Origin: Sphingobacterium sp. FBM7-1
Lineage (GTDB): Bacteria; Bacteroidota; Bacteroidia; Sphingobacteriales; Sphingobacteriaceae
DNA: 64,000 bases
Reading direction: 5' to 3'
Assembly: GCF_020687765.1 (NCBI RefSeq)
Contig: NZ_JAJEWJ010000005.1
Location: 62,001-126,000, forward strand
In this document: positions 1 to 9,091 of the stretch, piece after piece
How the letters are laid out: every line of letters starts with the position of its first letter
How positions within the stretch are numbered: the stretch's first letter is position 1
Program-made: the position numbers and the translations under genes
The notes under the pieces: model-generated
The model's input: only the letters and a program-made list of their open reading frames with translations
What the model was told of the DNA's origin: nothing
Databases searched by the model: none

Positions 1-2165
1 CTTTGATAAAATTCTTATCTGAAGGTAACCACCGGCAGCTGTTGCAAAAAGTGGAAAACCACTATATGGCGGAACAGAGCCGTAACATGCCCAAGGTGGA
101 TGCCGAACTGTTTTTTGTGATCGATGAAAAAAACAACCAGGTAGAACTGAGCGAAAAAGGGATCGAATTAATTACCGCTTCGGGCGAGGATCCTAATTTC
201 TTTATTATGCCGGATGTGGGCTCCGAAATCGCCGATATCGAGAATCTAGAGATATCCTTAGAAGAAAAAGCACAGAAAAAAGAAGAGTTACTACGGGATT
301 ACGCCATCAAATCCGAGCGTATCCATTCGATAAATCAATTGCTTAAAGCGTATACCTTATTTGAAATTGACGATCAGTATATTGTTGATGAAGGTAAGGT
401 GAAGATTGTGGACGAACAAACGGGTCGTATCATGGAGGGACGCCGTTATTCGGATGGTCTACACCAGGCGATTGAAGCCAAGGAAAATGTGAAGGTAGAG
501 GATGCCACGCAAACGTATGCAACCATTACTTTACAGAATTATTTCCGGATGTACCATAAGCTGTCTGGAATGACGGGTACGGCCTCTACAGAAGCGGGAG
601 AACTTTGGCAGATTTATAAGTTGGACGTGGTGGAAATCCCCACCAATAGGCCGATCCAACGGGATGATCGCCAGGATTTGATTTACCGCACTGCGAGAGA
701 GAAATATAATGCCGTAGCGCAAGAAATTCAGGTGCTGACCGAGGCGGGAAGACCGGTACTTGTGGGTACTACTTCGGTAGAAATTTCAGAATTGCTTAGC
801 CGGATGTTGAAATTGCGCGGGATCAAGCATAATGTATTGAATGCGAAACTTCACCAAAAAGAAGCGGATATCGTTGCGGAAGCGGGCCGGCCGGGGCAGG
901 TAACAATTGCTACCAACATGGCAGGACGGGGTACGGATATTAAGCTGACAGAAGAAGTTATCCAGGCTGGAGGTTTAGCAATTATCGGTACGGAGAGACA
1001 TGAGTCGCGCCGGGTTGACCGTCAGTTACGCGGACGGGCGGGCCGTCAGGGAGATCCAGGATCGTCCCAGTTCTTTGTGTCTTTGGAAGATAACCTCATG
1101 CGTTTGTTTGCCTCCGAAAGGATTTCCAACATCATGGTGAAAATGGGTGTGGAAGAAGGGGAAGTGATGCAGCATAGTATGCTGACAAAATCGATCGAAA
1201 GAGCACAACGCAAAGTAGAGGAGAATAACTTTGGTATTCGTAAACGCTTGCTGGAATACGATGATGTGATGAACTCCCAGCGTACCGTGATTTATACCAA
1301 GCGAAAAAACGCCTTGTTTGGGGAGCGTTTGGACGTGGATCTGAATAATACGATCTACGACGTGGTGGAAGATATTGTATCGGAAGCGAAAGAGGGTGGA
1401 ACGTACGAAGAGTTCCAAATTGAGGTGATTCGTCTGTTTGCCGTTAATCCGGAAATTACCGAAGAGGAGTTTGCACAAAGCGGCTTGGCTATCTTAACGG
1501 ATAAACTCTTTGAGCAGGTGCTTACGCACTATCAGCATAAGTCAAAACATATAGCAGAGCAAACACTTCCGGTGTTAACGAACGTGCTGGCAGAACGTGG
1601 AGCGATGATAGAAAATGTTGTTATACCGTTCACAGATGGTATTCGTGGCATACAAGTTGCGACGAATCTGCAAAAAGCAGTAGCGTCCGAGGGGAAAGAT
1701 GTCTTTAGATCGTTTGAAAAAGGCATTGTTTTAGCGTTGATCGACGAGGCTTGGAAAGAGCATCTCCGGGAAATGGATGATCTAAAGCAATCGGTACAGA
1801 ATGCGGTATACGAACAAAAGGACCCGATTATTATTTATAAAATGGAAGCCTATAATCTTTTCAAAAGCATGTTGGCTTCGATGAACAAGGAGATTGTAAG
1901 TTTCTTATTTAAAGGAGAAATACCGGGACAGCAACAGGAACCACAAAACGTTCGCGAGGCACGTCCGGTACAACAGCAGCCTGCACAGGTTAAAGCAACT
2001 AAAGCGGAACTGTCCTCTCCAACGGGCGTTTCACAGGAAGATCAGGATACGCGCGAACAGCAGGTGACACAACCGATACGCAAAGCACAAACGGCAGGCA
2101 GAAACGACGAATGCCCCTGCGGGTCAGGAAAAAAATATAAAAACTGTCACGGAAAAAACAGTTAA
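1..2165 (+). CDS. secA: Protein translocase subunit SecA, C-terminal two thirds (5' end outside window)
   Basis: ATPase motor of the Sec pathway, which drives unfolded preproteins through SecYEG. The frame is open at the left edge, so the true start lies upstream; about 720 residues are present, and Bacteroidota SecA is usually near 1,100. Visible in order: the [20 protein letters not shown] stretch, the GMTGTA motif, [10 protein letters not shown], the second-helicase-domain motif [29 protein letters not shown] with the arginine fingers, the helical scaffold, a Gln/Pro-rich linker, and a terminal zinc-binding tail [14 protein letters not shown] (SEC-C motif). The tail binds SecB or phospholipid in other species. 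A SPOR protein gene follows 13 bp later on the same strand. Identification is certain; only the 5' part is missing. Confidence 0.97.
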   Translation, partial: LIKFLSEGNHRQLLQKVENHYMAEQSRNMPKVDAELFFVIDEKNNQVELSEKGIELITASGEDPNFFIMPDVGSEIADIENLEISLEEKAQKKEELLRDYAIKSERIHSINQLLKAYTLFEIDDQYIVDEGKVKIVDEQTGRIMEGRRYSDGLHQAIEAKENVKVEDATQTYATITLQNYFRMYHKLSGMTGTASTEAGELWQIYKLDVVEIPTNRPIQRDDRQDLIYRTAREKYNAVAQEIQVLTEAGRPVLVGTTSVEISELLSRMLKLRGIKHNVLNAKLHQKEADIVAEAGRPGQVTIATNMAGRGTDIKLTEEVIQAGGLAIIGTERHESRRVDRQLRGRAGRQGDPGSSQFFVSLEDNLMRLFASERISNIMVKMGVEEGEVMQHSMLTKSIERAQRKVEENNFGIRKRLLEYDDVMNSQRTVIYTKRKNALFGERLDVDLNNTIYDVVEDIVSEAKEGGTYEEFQIEVIRLFAVNPEITEEEFAQSGLAILTDKLFEQVLTHYQHKSKHIAEQTLPVLTNVLAERGAMIENVVIPFTDGIRGIQVATNLQKAVASEGKDVFRSFEKGIVLALIDEAWKEHLREMDDLKQSVQNAVYEQKDPIIIYKMEAYNLFKSMLASMNKEIVSFLFKGEIPGQQQEPQNVREARPVQQQPAQVKATKAELSSPTGVSQEDQDTREQQVTQPIRKAQTAGRNDECPCGSGKKYKNCHGKNS

Positions 2166-2178
2166 AATTTTATAGAAA

Positions 2179-2631
2179 ATGCTATACAAAGGATTGATAT
2201 TTGGTTTTTTACTCCTAGGAACTGCACAGATCAGTAAAGCACAATCCGGAATCGTGGAAGTCGAGATGGATTCGCTGATTAACCTGCTGCAGGAATTCAG
2301 AGCAGAGAACGGTATCAATCCCTCGACTGCCCGTATGGTTAGTTTGGGTTCGAAGGTAGCGGACACAAAAACTGGGAAGAGAGTAAAGGTGCGCGGGTTC
2401 CGGGTACAGATATTTTCGGGATCCAGCCGAAGCGCAGCCTATGCCGCACAGGCTAGTTTCGAACGCTCCTATAAGGGGATTGGCGCTTACGTGACTTATG
2501 CGGAGCCTAATTACCGGGTAAAGGTAGGGGATTTTCGAAGCCGGGCAGAAGCGACTAATTTTATGCGTGAACTACGCTCCCAATATAACAATGTCTTCAT
2601 CTTTACGGAAGATGTTTGGGCGTATGAATAA
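2179..2631 (+). CDS. SPOR-domain exported protein
   Basis: 150-aa exported protein. Residues 1-21 form a hydrophobic signal peptide ending ..QISKA before QSG. A linker follows, and the C-terminal half from about residue 72 (RGFRVQIFSGSSRSAA ... YRVKVGDFRSRAEA) has the SPOR signature, with the paired strands VQIFSG and YRVKVGDF. SPOR domains bind peptidoglycan glycan strands stripped of stem peptides, often at division sites. It lies 13 bp after secA and just before the M20 gene, so cotranscription is likely. Its specific role is not deducible. Confidence 0.88.
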   Translation: MLYKGLIFGFLLLGTAQISKAQSGIVEVEMDSLINLLQEFRAENGINPSTARMVSLGSKVADTKTGKRVKVRGFRVQIFSGSSRSAAYAAQASFERSYKGIGAYVTYAEPNYRVKVGDFRSRAEATNFMRELRSQYNNVFIFTEDVWAYE

Positions 2632-2648
2632 CGAGGAAAACCAGATCC

Positions 2649-3836
2649 ATGTTAAAGGAAAAGATAACACAACTGGCAGCAGATTTTTTTGAAGAAACGG
2701 TAGGGTTTAGACGCTATTTACATCAACATCCGGAACTTTCTTTTGAAGAATACCAAACCGCTACTTTTGTTAAAAAGCAACTCGATCGGTTAGGCATTGC
2801 TTATGAAGCGATGGCCGACACCGGGGTGGTCGGGCTTATACAAGGAGCGAAACCTTCAACGAAAGTATTGGCCTTGCGGGCAGATATGGACGCCTTACCG
2901 ATACAGGAAGTGGAAGGTCGTAGCTATGGGTCTAAAAATCCGGGTATTATGCATGCTTGCGGACATGATGTGCATACGTCTTCGTTATTAGGTGTTGCGG
3001 CCATATTACAATCTTTAAAAAGTGAATTTGGTGGTACCATCAAACTGATATTTCAACCGGGCGAAGAGCGCTTACCGGGTGGAGCTTCCATTATGATTAA
3101 AGAGGGCGTGTTGGAAAATCCTACTCCTACAGGTATTATCGGTCAACATGTGATGCCATTTATCGAGGTCGGTAAAGTGGGTTTCCGTACGGGAAAATAT
3201 ATGGCTTCTAGCGATGAACTATATATGACCGTGCGCGGAAAAGGGGGGCATGGAGCCCATCCACACCTCAATATCGATCCTATTGCTATTACCGCACAGA
3301 TTATTACTGCGCTGCAACAAATTGTCAGTCGCTATGCTGATCCCCGTATACCGACGGTTTTATCGTGGGGTAAAATTGAGGGTCACGGCGCGACCAATGT
3401 TATTCCAGACGAGGTAAAGTTAGCGGGTACTTTCCGGACATTTGACGAAAAGTGGCGGATCGATGCGCATGAAAGAATGGTGAAATTGGCTACGGGCATC
3501 GCGGAAAGCATGGGCGCAACCTGTGATTTTGAGGTGCGAAAAGGCTATCCTTCTCTGATTAACGAAGAAAAATTAACCAATTCTTCGCAGGCTTTTGCGG
3601 TAGAGTATCTGGGTGCAGAAAATGTGTTGGAATTGGATATATGGCCTGCCGCGGAAGATTTCTCGTACTATTCGCAGGAAACGAATGCCTGTTTTTATCG
3701 ACTGGGAACAGGAAATGTGGCAGCTGGAATTTCATCGGCGGTGCATACCCCAACTTTTGATGTAGACGAAAATGCCTTGAAATTAAGTATAGGCCTGATG
3801 TCGTATATCACACTACGGCAGTTGGGCGTGGAATGA
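2649..3836 (+). CDS. M20 family amidohydrolase (N-acyl-amino-acid hydrolase type)
   Basis: 395-aa metallopeptidase-fold enzyme of the M20D group (hippurate / N-acyl-L-amino-acid amidohydrolases), which cleaves acyl groups from amino acids or aminoacyl conjugates in the cytosol. Seen: RRYLHQHPELSFEE near the N terminus, the metal-site segment MHACGHDVHTS near residue 100 (the Cys/His pair typical of M20D), PGEERLPGGA near residue 140, GKGGHGAHPH in the dimerisation lid, and WPAAEDFSYY near the C terminus. The length is normal for the family and there is no signal peptide. Its stop overlaps the start of the next gene (ATGA), indicating translational coupling. Substrate unknown. Confidence 0.93.
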   Translation: MLKEKITQLAADFFEETVGFRRYLHQHPELSFEEYQTATFVKKQLDRLGIAYEAMADTGVVGLIQGAKPSTKVLALRADMDALPIQEVEGRSYGSKNPGIMHACGHDVHTSSLLGVAAILQSLKSEFGGTIKLIFQPGEERLPGGASIMIKEGVLENPTPTGIIGQHVMPFIEVGKVGFRTGKYMASSDELYMTVRGKGGHGAHPHLNIDPIAITAQIITALQQIVSRYADPRIPTVLSWGKIEGHGATNVIPDEVKLAGTFRTFDEKWRIDAHERMVKLATGIAESMGATCDFEVRKGYPSLINEEKLTNSSQAFAVEYLGAENVLELDIWPAAEDFSYYSQETNACFYRLGTGNVAAGISSAVHTPTFDVDENALKLSIGLMSYITLRQLGVE

Positions 3837-4330
3837 ACGCGTACAGCATTCAAAAAGTAGGACCGCAGGCGGCCCCATTGGTTCAGCAATTGGGAACTGC
3901 CGTATACCATACCACCTACCAAAGTATTTTAAGTGGGGCACAAATCGATTTCATGCTCCAAAAAAATTATACACCGGAAGCTATTCAACAGGTAATGGCC
4001 GATGGGCAGGAATTTTATATTCTTACGAAGCCAGATAGGCAACCGCTTGGATTTATTGCCCTTCAGAAAAAGAACAAGGATACTTTGCGCATTGAAAAAC
4101 TCTACCTTTTGGCCGGAAGTCAAGGGTTGGGTTTAGGGAAAAAACTAATCGATTTTGCTGTAGATCATGCAAAGGCGCAAGGCTTTTCCGTAGTGGAGCT
4201 GAATGTAAATCGAGGTAATAATGCCTACCATTTTTATCGCAAGCAGGGGTTTGAGGTGATTGCGGAGGTCGATATTCCGTATTACGGATATATCCTCGAT
4301 GACTATATCATGCAGCGTCCCATCCGATAA
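3833..4330 (+). CDS. GNAT family N-acetyltransferase
   Basis: 165-aa acetyltransferase of the GNAT fold. The acetyl-CoA loop is visible as SQGLGLGKKLIDFAVDHAK (residues ~103-121), preceded by the strand IEKLYLLA and followed by VVELNVNRGNNAYHFYRKQG, as in RimI-like and amine acetyltransferases. Its ATG overlaps the TGA of the preceding amidohydrolase by four bases, so the two are probably translated together; an acyl-group remover coupled to an acyl-group adder is suggestive but unproven. Substrate not deducible. Confidence 0.9.
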   Translation: MNAYSIQKVGPQAAPLVQQLGTAVYHTTYQSILSGAQIDFMLQKNYTPEAIQQVMADGQEFYILTKPDRQPLGFIALQKKNKDTLRIEKLYLLAGSQGLGLGKKLIDFAVDHAKAQGFSVVELNVNRGNNAYHFYRKQGFEVIAEVDIPYYGYILDDYIMQRPIR

Positions 4331-4372
4331 CTTCTCCTCCTTCTCCCCGTTTCTACAAGCAATTTATTTTTA

Positions 4373-4403
4373 TTGCACATAAAACTGAATTTATGTAAGT
4401 TTG
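4373..4403 (+). promoter_or_regulatory. Bacteroidota-type promoter for the rhodanese gene
   Basis: TTG at 4373-4375, then 20 bp, then TAAGTTTG at 4396-4403, matching the phylum's -33/-7 pattern (TTTG, TAnnTTTG). The predicted transcript would have a leader of about 18 nt before the ATG at 4426. Confidence 0.7.
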
Positions 4404-4425
4404 ATAGGAAAATAAAGTTAGAGTT

Positions 4426-4740
4426 ATGAAAGAAGTTACAGTAGAAGAACTCCAAGGTATGATTGAACGCAATGAGGATTTCCAACTTATTGATGTTCGT
4501 GAGCCGTTTGAATATGAAGTTTCTAATCTAGATGGTCTGAATATTCCGTTAGGTGGGATCGTAATCGAGGCGGACAAAGTATCGAAGGACAAGCCGGTTA
4601 TTATTCACTGCCGTAGCGGCAAGCGCAGTGCGCAAGCTGTGTTGTTGTTGGAGCAGCAAGGTTTTGATAATTTGGCTAATTTAACAGGTGGGATACTGGC
4701 TTGGAAAGATGAAATCGATCCAGAAATGGATGTCTACTAG
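4426..4740 (+). CDS. Rhodanese-like single-domain protein
   Basis: 104-aa stand-alone rhodanese domain, a class that moves sulfane sulfur through a persulfide on one cysteine. The active-site loop is IIHCRSGKRSAQA (Cys near residue 62), preceded by the CH2A-type motif LIDVREPFEYEVSNL and followed by LTGGILAWKDEID. It is the length of a minimal domain, has no signal peptide and is cytosolic. It has its own promoter and stands alone between the GNAT and dehydrogenase genes. Partner or acceptor unknown. Confidence 0.93.
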   Translation: MKEVTVEELQGMIERNEDFQLIDVREPFEYEVSNLDGLNIPLGGIVIEADKVSKDKPVIIHCRSGKRSAQAVLLLEQQGFDNLANLTGGILAWKDEIDPEMDVY

Positions 4741-4883
4741 GTTTATGAAAAATACAATCTAAAGTCGTGTTGTTTGTAAAATTGCTATGAAATAGTGATT
4801 TAAAAGTGAATACATACAAATGTTTGCTATATTGCGCGATTTTGGAACAATAAGTTCCATTTTAATTTTGAAATATATTAATA

Positions 4884-6308
4884 ATGGGAGTAGACAATTC
4901 AGAAAATGACACTTTTTTTGAAAGTGTTCAGCGCAACTTCGATAAAGCAGCAAAGTTAACGCGCTTTGATCACGGAATTTTAGAACAGATTAAGGCTTGC
5001 AACTCTATTCTTCGGGTGCGTTTTCCGGTTAAGGTGGGAAATGACATTGAGGTTATCGAAGCATATAGGGTGCAGCATTCGCACCACAAGTTGCCTTGTA
5101 AAGGCGGAATTCGGTTTAGCTTGGAGGTCAACCAGGAAGAGGTGATGGCTTTAGCGTCGCTGATGACGTATAAATGTGCGATCGTAAATGTTCCGTTCGG
5201 TGGAGCTAAAGGCGGAATTAAAATTAATTCTAAGAAATACACGGATTTCGAATTAGAAAATATTACCCGTCGGTATACATCAGAGCTAGTAAAGAAAAAT
5301 TTTATTGGTCCGGGTATCGATGTACCGGCGCCGGACTACGGAACGAGCGCCCGCGAAATGAGTTGGATCATGGATACGTACACGTCGCTTAATCCGCATG
5401 ACATTGACGCGGAAGCATGTGTAACGGGTAAGCCAGTATCACAAGGTGGGGTTCGTGGACGTACAGAGGCGACAGGCATGGGTGTGTTTTTCGGCGTTCG
5501 TGAAGCGGTTTCTATTCGCGAGGATATGGAGAAAATCGGTCTCACCGAAGGGCTCGCGGGCAAACGCATCATTGTTCAGGGACTCGGAAACGTGGGGTAC
5601 CACGCCGCAAAATATTTTCAGGAGGCTGGTGCTAAATTGGTCGGACTTATTGAATTCGACGGAGCGATCTACAATGAGAATGGATTAGATGTGGATCAAG
5701 TACAGGCGCACCGTAAAACAACAGGCGGTATCCTTAATTTCCCGGGAGCAATCAATTTTTCGGATCCCGCGGAAGGATTGGAGCAAGCTTGTGATATTCT
5801 TATTCCGGCAGCATTGGAAAGTGTTATCCATAAAGATAATGCAGACCGTATACAAGCGAAAATTATTGGAGAGGCGGCAAATGGTCCTTTGACGGCGGAT
5901 GCAGATGAGATTTTGAATCAAAAAGGGGTGTTGGTTATCCCAGATATCTATCTTAACGCCGGAGGGGTAACTGTTTCGTATTTCGAATGGTTAAAGAACC
6001 TGAGCCACGTACGTTACGGACGTTTAGAAAAGCGTTTTAGTGAAAATATGTACAAGGAGCTCATCGATATTATCGAATCGACCACTGGAAAACGTGTTTC
6101 GGATCTAGAACGAAAAACGATTTTACGTGGACCGGACGAAATCGACTTGGTGCATTCCGGACTAGAAGATACGATGATCGGCGCGTACCGCGAGATTCGG
6201 GATATTTATGTACATCGCGAAGGTGTTTCCAATTTACGGACTGCGGCTTTTCTATGTGCTATCGAGAAAATCGGTGTAGCATACGAAGAATTGGGAATTT
6301 TCCCATAA
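4884..6308 (+). CDS. Glu/Leu/Phe/Val-type dehydrogenase, probably NAD(P)-glutamate dehydrogenase
   Basis: 474-aa oxidative deaminase of the glutamate dehydrogenase family, interconverting glutamate and 2-oxoglutarate plus ammonia. Seen: HSHHKLPCKGGIRFS (residues ~72-86), the catalytic lysine motif VPFGGAKGGIKI, GPGIDVPAPDYGT, TGKPVSQGGVRGRTEATG, and the Rossmann loop VQGLGNVGYHAAKYF near residue 235. The conserved GPLT-ADADEIL and YLNAGGVTVSYFEW segments are intact. Length is slightly above the 420-450 of typical GDHs because of a C-terminal extension. A small hairpin (TGGAAC-5-GTTCCA, 4843-4859) sits in the leader. Glutamate is the likely substrate, but branched-chain amino acids cannot be excluded. 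Confidence 0.92.
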   Translation: MGVDNSENDTFFESVQRNFDKAAKLTRFDHGILEQIKACNSILRVRFPVKVGNDIEVIEAYRVQHSHHKLPCKGGIRFSLEVNQEEVMALASLMTYKCAIVNVPFGGAKGGIKINSKKYTDFELENITRRYTSELVKKNFIGPGIDVPAPDYGTSAREMSWIMDTYTSLNPHDIDAEACVTGKPVSQGGVRGRTEATGMGVFFGVREAVSIREDMEKIGLTEGLAGKRIIVQGLGNVGYHAAKYFQEAGAKLVGLIEFDGAIYNENGLDVDQVQAHRKTTGGILNFPGAINFSDPAEGLEQACDILIPAALESVIHKDNADRIQAKIIGEAANGPLTADADEILNQKGVLVIPDIYLNAGGVTVSYFEWLKNLSHVRYGRLEKRFSENMYKELIDIIESTTGKRVSDLERKTILRGPDEIDLVHSGLEDTMIGAYREIRDIYVHREGVSNLRTAAFLCAIEKIGVAYEELGIFP

Positions 6309-6327
6309 TTAATACAAAGGTTGTTTG

Positions 6328-6540
6328 ATGACAAAATATTTTATCTTAAATATTGTATTGAATCTTGCTATTGCATTTTTAGTATACAGTGGCATTATGT
6401 CTTTCCAATCCGGAAACCATCTTTTCTTATTTATCTCTATCGCCCTGTTGGTGGTGCTCATCTACCTGAAAACGGTCTTATTGAAGATTGTGAAAAAGAG
6501 TGTCCGGGAAGGAACGCAGCAACCGAAGAAAAAAAAATAG
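6328..6540 (+). CDS. Small two-helix membrane protein, unrecognised
   Basis: 70-aa protein starting at the ATG at 6328 (a TTG three bases earlier is less likely). It has two hydrophobic segments, residues ~5-22 (ILNIVLNLAIAFLVYSGI) and ~30-47 (LFLFISIALLVVLIYL), then a very basic tail ending in KKKK. It lies 19 bp after the dehydrogenase and just before a bidirectional terminator, so it is the last gene of that transcription unit. It resembles small DUF proteins of Sphingobacteriaceae, but I cannot name the family with confidence. Base composition does not stand out. Confidence 0.65.
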   Translation: MTKYFILNIVLNLAIAFLVYSGIMSFQSGNHLFLFISIALLVVLIYLKTVLLKIVKKSVREGTQQPKKKK

Positions 6541-6568
6541 AGGCGCCGATACTGCGCCTCTATTTTTA
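6538..6568. terminator. Bidirectional intrinsic terminator
   Basis: Perfect 9-bp stem TAGAGGCGC / GCGCCTCTA with a 7-nt loop. There is a T run on the plus strand and an A run before it (T run for the minus strand). It lies between the convergent small membrane protein gene and gcvT and can serve both. Confidence 0.85.
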
Positions 6569-6582
6569 AATTTTAAGGGTAT

Positions 6583-7665
6583 TTATTTTACAAAAGGAGG
6601 TTTCACGATGACGGCTTTTACAGCCTGATTACGGATAGTAATATAAATTTCGGTACCCTCTTTAGCAAAATCTTTGTTCACATAGCCTAACCCGATAGAT
6701 TTTTTCAATGTCGGGGATTGGGTGCCGGAGGTTACCTGACCAATTTTCTTACCCTCCGCATCCATAATTTCATAATGTTGACGGGGTATTCCACGTTCCA
6801 ACATCTCAAAAGCAACTAACTTCTCCAAAACCCCGCGTTCTTTCTCTGCTTGGAGTTGCTTGCAGTTTACAAAATCGCTCGTGAATTTGGTAACCCAGCC
6901 CAGTCCGGCAGCAAACGGAGAGGTGTTTTCGTCGATGTCGTTCCCATATAAACAGAATCCCATTTCTAAGCGCAAGGTATCACGGGCACCGAGGCCGATA
7001 GGTTTGATACCATAAGGTTCGCCGGCTTGAAAAATGGCATCCCACACTTCTTGTGCATGCTCATTGGCTACATAAATCTCGAAACCACCAGCTCCGGTAT
7101 ATCCGGTTGCCGACACCAATACGTTATCTACACCGGCAAATGTACCTTTTTTGAACGTGTAATACGGCATCTCAGTTAATGCGATATCCGTCAGCGATTG
7201 TAGGGCCTCGGATGCTTTGGGGCCTTGCACGGCAAACAACGAAGTTTTGTCGGAAATGTCCTTCATGTCTACGCCGTAATCGTTGTATTGGCTGATCCAG
7301 TTCCAGTCTTTTTCGATGTTGGATGCATTAACGACTAATAAATAGGTCTGTTCGTCAATGCGGTATGTTAAAAAATCGTCTACAATACCCCCAGTTTTGT
7401 TGGGCATGTAGGCGTATTGTATTTTTCCGTCGTATAATTTAGAAACGTCATTAGAAGATATCTTTTGGATGAGATCCATCGCTTTATCCCCTTTCAGGAT
7501 AAATTCGCCCATATGGCTCACATCGAAAACGCCTACTCCTTTGCGTACGGTTTCGTGTTCATCGTTGATCCCGGAATATTGGACGGGCATGTTGAATCCT
7601 GCGAATGGAACCATTTTAGCCCCAAGAGCCACATGTTGCTCGACTAACGCGATGTTTTTTATCAT
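6583..7665 (-). CDS. gcvT: Aminomethyltransferase, glycine cleavage T protein
   Basis: 360-aa T protein of the glycine cleavage system, which transfers the methylene unit from aminomethyl-lipoyl H protein to tetrahydrofolate. Start chosen at MIKNIALVEQHV because it gives the family length and has a good promoter 18 bp upstream; the frame stays open further upstream into truC but that extension has no family counterpart. Seen: MVPFAGFNMPVQYSGI, GVFDVSHMGEF, YAYMPNKTGGIVDD, TGYTGAGGFEIY, GLGARDTLRLEMG and the C-terminal GQVTSGTQSPTL. The P protein gene (gcvP) lies 9 kb away; GcvH is not in the window. Confidence 0.96.
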   Translation of the reverse strand: MIKNIALVEQHVALGAKMVPFAGFNMPVQYSGINDEHETVRKGVGVFDVSHMGEFILKGDKAMDLIQKISSNDVSKLYDGKIQYAYMPNKTGGIVDDFLTYRIDEQTYLLVVNASNIEKDWNWISQYNDYGVDMKDISDKTSLFAVQGPKASEALQSLTDIALTEMPYYTFKKGTFAGVDNVLVSATGYTGAGGFEIYVANEHAQEVWDAIFQAGEPYGIKPIGLGARDTLRLEMGFCLYGNDIDENTSPFAAGLGWVTKFTSDFVNCKQLQAEKERGVLEKLVAFEMLERGIPRQHYEIMDAEGKKIGQVTSGTQSPTLKKSIGLGYVNKDFAKEGTEIYITIRNQAVKAVIVKPPFVK

Positions 7666-7682
7666 GATAATTTTACTTTTTT

Positions 7683-7713
7683 CAAACCTAAATAAATTAT
7701 TTTTATATGCAAA
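7683..7713 (-). promoter_or_regulatory. Promoter of gcvT
   Basis: On the minus strand, TTTG (7710-7713), 19 bp, then TAGGTTTG (7683-7690). Predicted leader is roughly 12-13 nt before the ATG at 7665. The promoter overlaps the last codons of truC and supports the short GcvT start. Confidence 0.72.
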
Positions 7714-8389
7714 ATAAGCCCAAAATCTTTTGTACGCGGATAAATTCTGGTAATAAGGGTGCTTGGATGGTGACGGTTTGTTGCGAACGCGGATGTTCAA
7801 AAATCAGCGTTGCTGCATGGAGCATCATGGTATCCATAGCGAACTGTTCTTTCCACAGTTTGTTTTGTTTATTACAACCATAGGGCCGATCGGCGAGGAT
7901 GGGGTGAAAGATGTGAGCCATATGTTTACGGATCTGATGCATTCTGCCGGTTTCTGGTTTTACTTCTACTAGGGAATAGCGAGAGGTAGCATATTTTCCC
8001 GAGGGAATAGCAATTTCGCTGCGCGATAAGGTGCGATAATGGGTAACGGCGTCTTGCAATGTGCCATTTTCTTTGCGAAGTGGATAATCGATGCTGCCGC
8101 TGTCGTCGGTGTAGCCCCGTACGATCGTCCAATATATTTTCGTAACTTTTTTATCCGCAAACAATTGCTGGCTGAGCGAGTCCATCTCTTTGTTGCGCGA
8201 GAAAAGTAGGACGCCCCCGGTCTTGCGATCTAGACGATGGGCTGGGTATACCGTTTGTTGTAACTGATCGCGCAGGAGTTGTAAAGCGAATTCGGAAGCG
8301 TCTGCAGCAATGGCGGAACGATGTACCAACAAACCATGTGGTTTATTAATCGCGATCAAGTCCTGATCTTCGTATAGAATATCCAGCAT
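7703..8389 (-). CDS. truC: TruC-like tRNA pseudouridine synthase (RluA family)
   Basis: 228-aa member of the RluA/RsuA pseudouridine synthases. The catalytic motif is AHRLDRKTGGVLLF (Asp near residue 54), with the N-terminal pattern ILYEDQDLIAINKPHGLLVH and later GRMHQIRKHMAHI. The start and first domain read closely like E. coli TruC, which makes pseudouridine 65 in tRNA, and there is no S4 domain, as in TruC. Its ATG overlaps the stop of the upstream gene by one base (TAATG), so the two form an operon. Substrate assignment to tRNA position 65 rests on resemblance only; a different uridine target is possible. Confidence 0.85.
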   Translation of the reverse strand: MLDILYEDQDLIAINKPHGLLVHRSAIAADASEFALQLLRDQLQQTVYPAHRLDRKTGGVLLFSRNKEMDSLSQQLFADKKVTKIYWTIVRGYTDDSGSIDYPLRKENGTLQDAVTHYRTLSRSEIAIPSGKYATSRYSLVEVKPETGRMHQIRKHMAHIFHPILADRPYGCNKQNKLWKEQFAMDTMMLHAATLIFEHPRSQQTVTIQAPLLPEFIRVQKILGLFCI

Positions 8390-8760
8390 TATAGGCCTTC
8401 TTTTATCATTCTGGCTATCTCAGCAGCTTTTTCGTCGATCTTGGGGCTAAGCCAGACAATGCGAAAAGCTCCGCCGCCGATTGTGCTTTCTTCATGTCCT
8501 ATACGGATTTTCGTGAGGGAAAAAAGATAGTAGTTCTCAACCTTTACATGGTTTTGCATGAATTGGTCGATTAACGTATTACCAAAAAGCTGAATACCAA
8601 AATCGACGACTTGTTCGTTTTGCTTACCTGCCTGCTGTTTAAGAAGTACAACGGCTTTTTCCCTGACTATCTTTTCGTGTTGCTCCTGTTTGGGGTTACT
8701 GAAGAAAGCGATAAGCATGAGTACAATCATGCTTATTGCGAATATTCTTGTTTTGCTCAT
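8389..8760 (-). CDS. Small exported or membrane-anchored protein, DUF4359-like
   Basis: 123-aa protein with an N-terminal hydrophobic stretch (IFAISMIVLMLIAFFSNP, residues 6-23) acting as signal or anchor, then a soluble domain with NTLIDQFMQNHVKVENYYLF and a KIRIGHEESTIGGGAFRIVW segment. The pattern of one membrane helix, then an Asn-Pro, then a domain on stress or calcium-type response resembles DUF4359, but I am not certain. It is cotranscribed with truC (1-bp overlap). A dispersed repeat starts only 21 bp upstream of its start codon, so its promoter may lie within that repeat. Confidence 0.6.
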   Translation of the reverse strand: MSKTRIFAISMIVLMLIAFFSNPKQEQHEKIVREKAVVLLKQQAGKQNEQVVDFGIQLFGNTLIDQFMQNHVKVENYYLFSLTKIRIGHEESTIGGGAFRIVWLSPKIDEKAAEIARMIKEGL

Positions 8761-8780
8761 ATTGGATACAAAATTCTCTT

Positions 8781-9085
8781 TTCTTTTTTTCTTAACAAAA
8801 AAAGAAACAAAAAAGTCAAGGCTCGCATAGTTTCACTACTTTTCCTTGCCTATTCCTAAACGAAATAAACTCACTAACGCTCAAACAGTATTTTGTTTTT
8901 TCGGAATATCCTGCGTAAAGCTAGCTGCGGAACGATGCTAGGCCGTTTTAGTTCGCTGAATTGCAATCAATCAATGATCGCGTTTTGTCCGCGATTGCAC
9001 GATCCCTTCCTTAACCTTAAATGCCGCCTATTTTTTTGAGTATGTAGAAATTTCTTTTTTGTACTATCCAATAAGGATTCAACAA
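8781..9085 (+). repeat. Composite dispersed repeat, copy 1 (A + degraded B)
   Basis: The 330-bp gap between two minus-strand genes is filled by a repeat. Part A (8781-8963) aligns, by hand and with roughly 75-80% identity, with the reverse complement of 52508-52690: shared words include TATTCCTAAAC, GGAATATCCTGCGTAAAGCT and AATGCTAGG/GATGCTAGG. A perfect 10-bp hairpin (TTCTTTTTTT / AAAAAAAGAA, loop CTTAAC) opens it at 8781-8806. A degraded part B follows (about 9004-9076: CCTTCCTTAACC, GTAGAAA, ACTATCCAATAAGG), in the same order as in the reverse complement of the 52-kb copy. No coding frame is seen. Confidence 0.8.
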
Positions 9086-9091
9086 AAAACT

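Noticed and set aside
1026..1478. Antisense frame of 150 codons inside secA
   Set aside because: Shadow of the SecA coding frame; composition and motif content fit no family.
7666..7800. Longer N terminus for GcvT
   Set aside because: Runs into truC, has no family counterpart, and contains the gcvT promoter.
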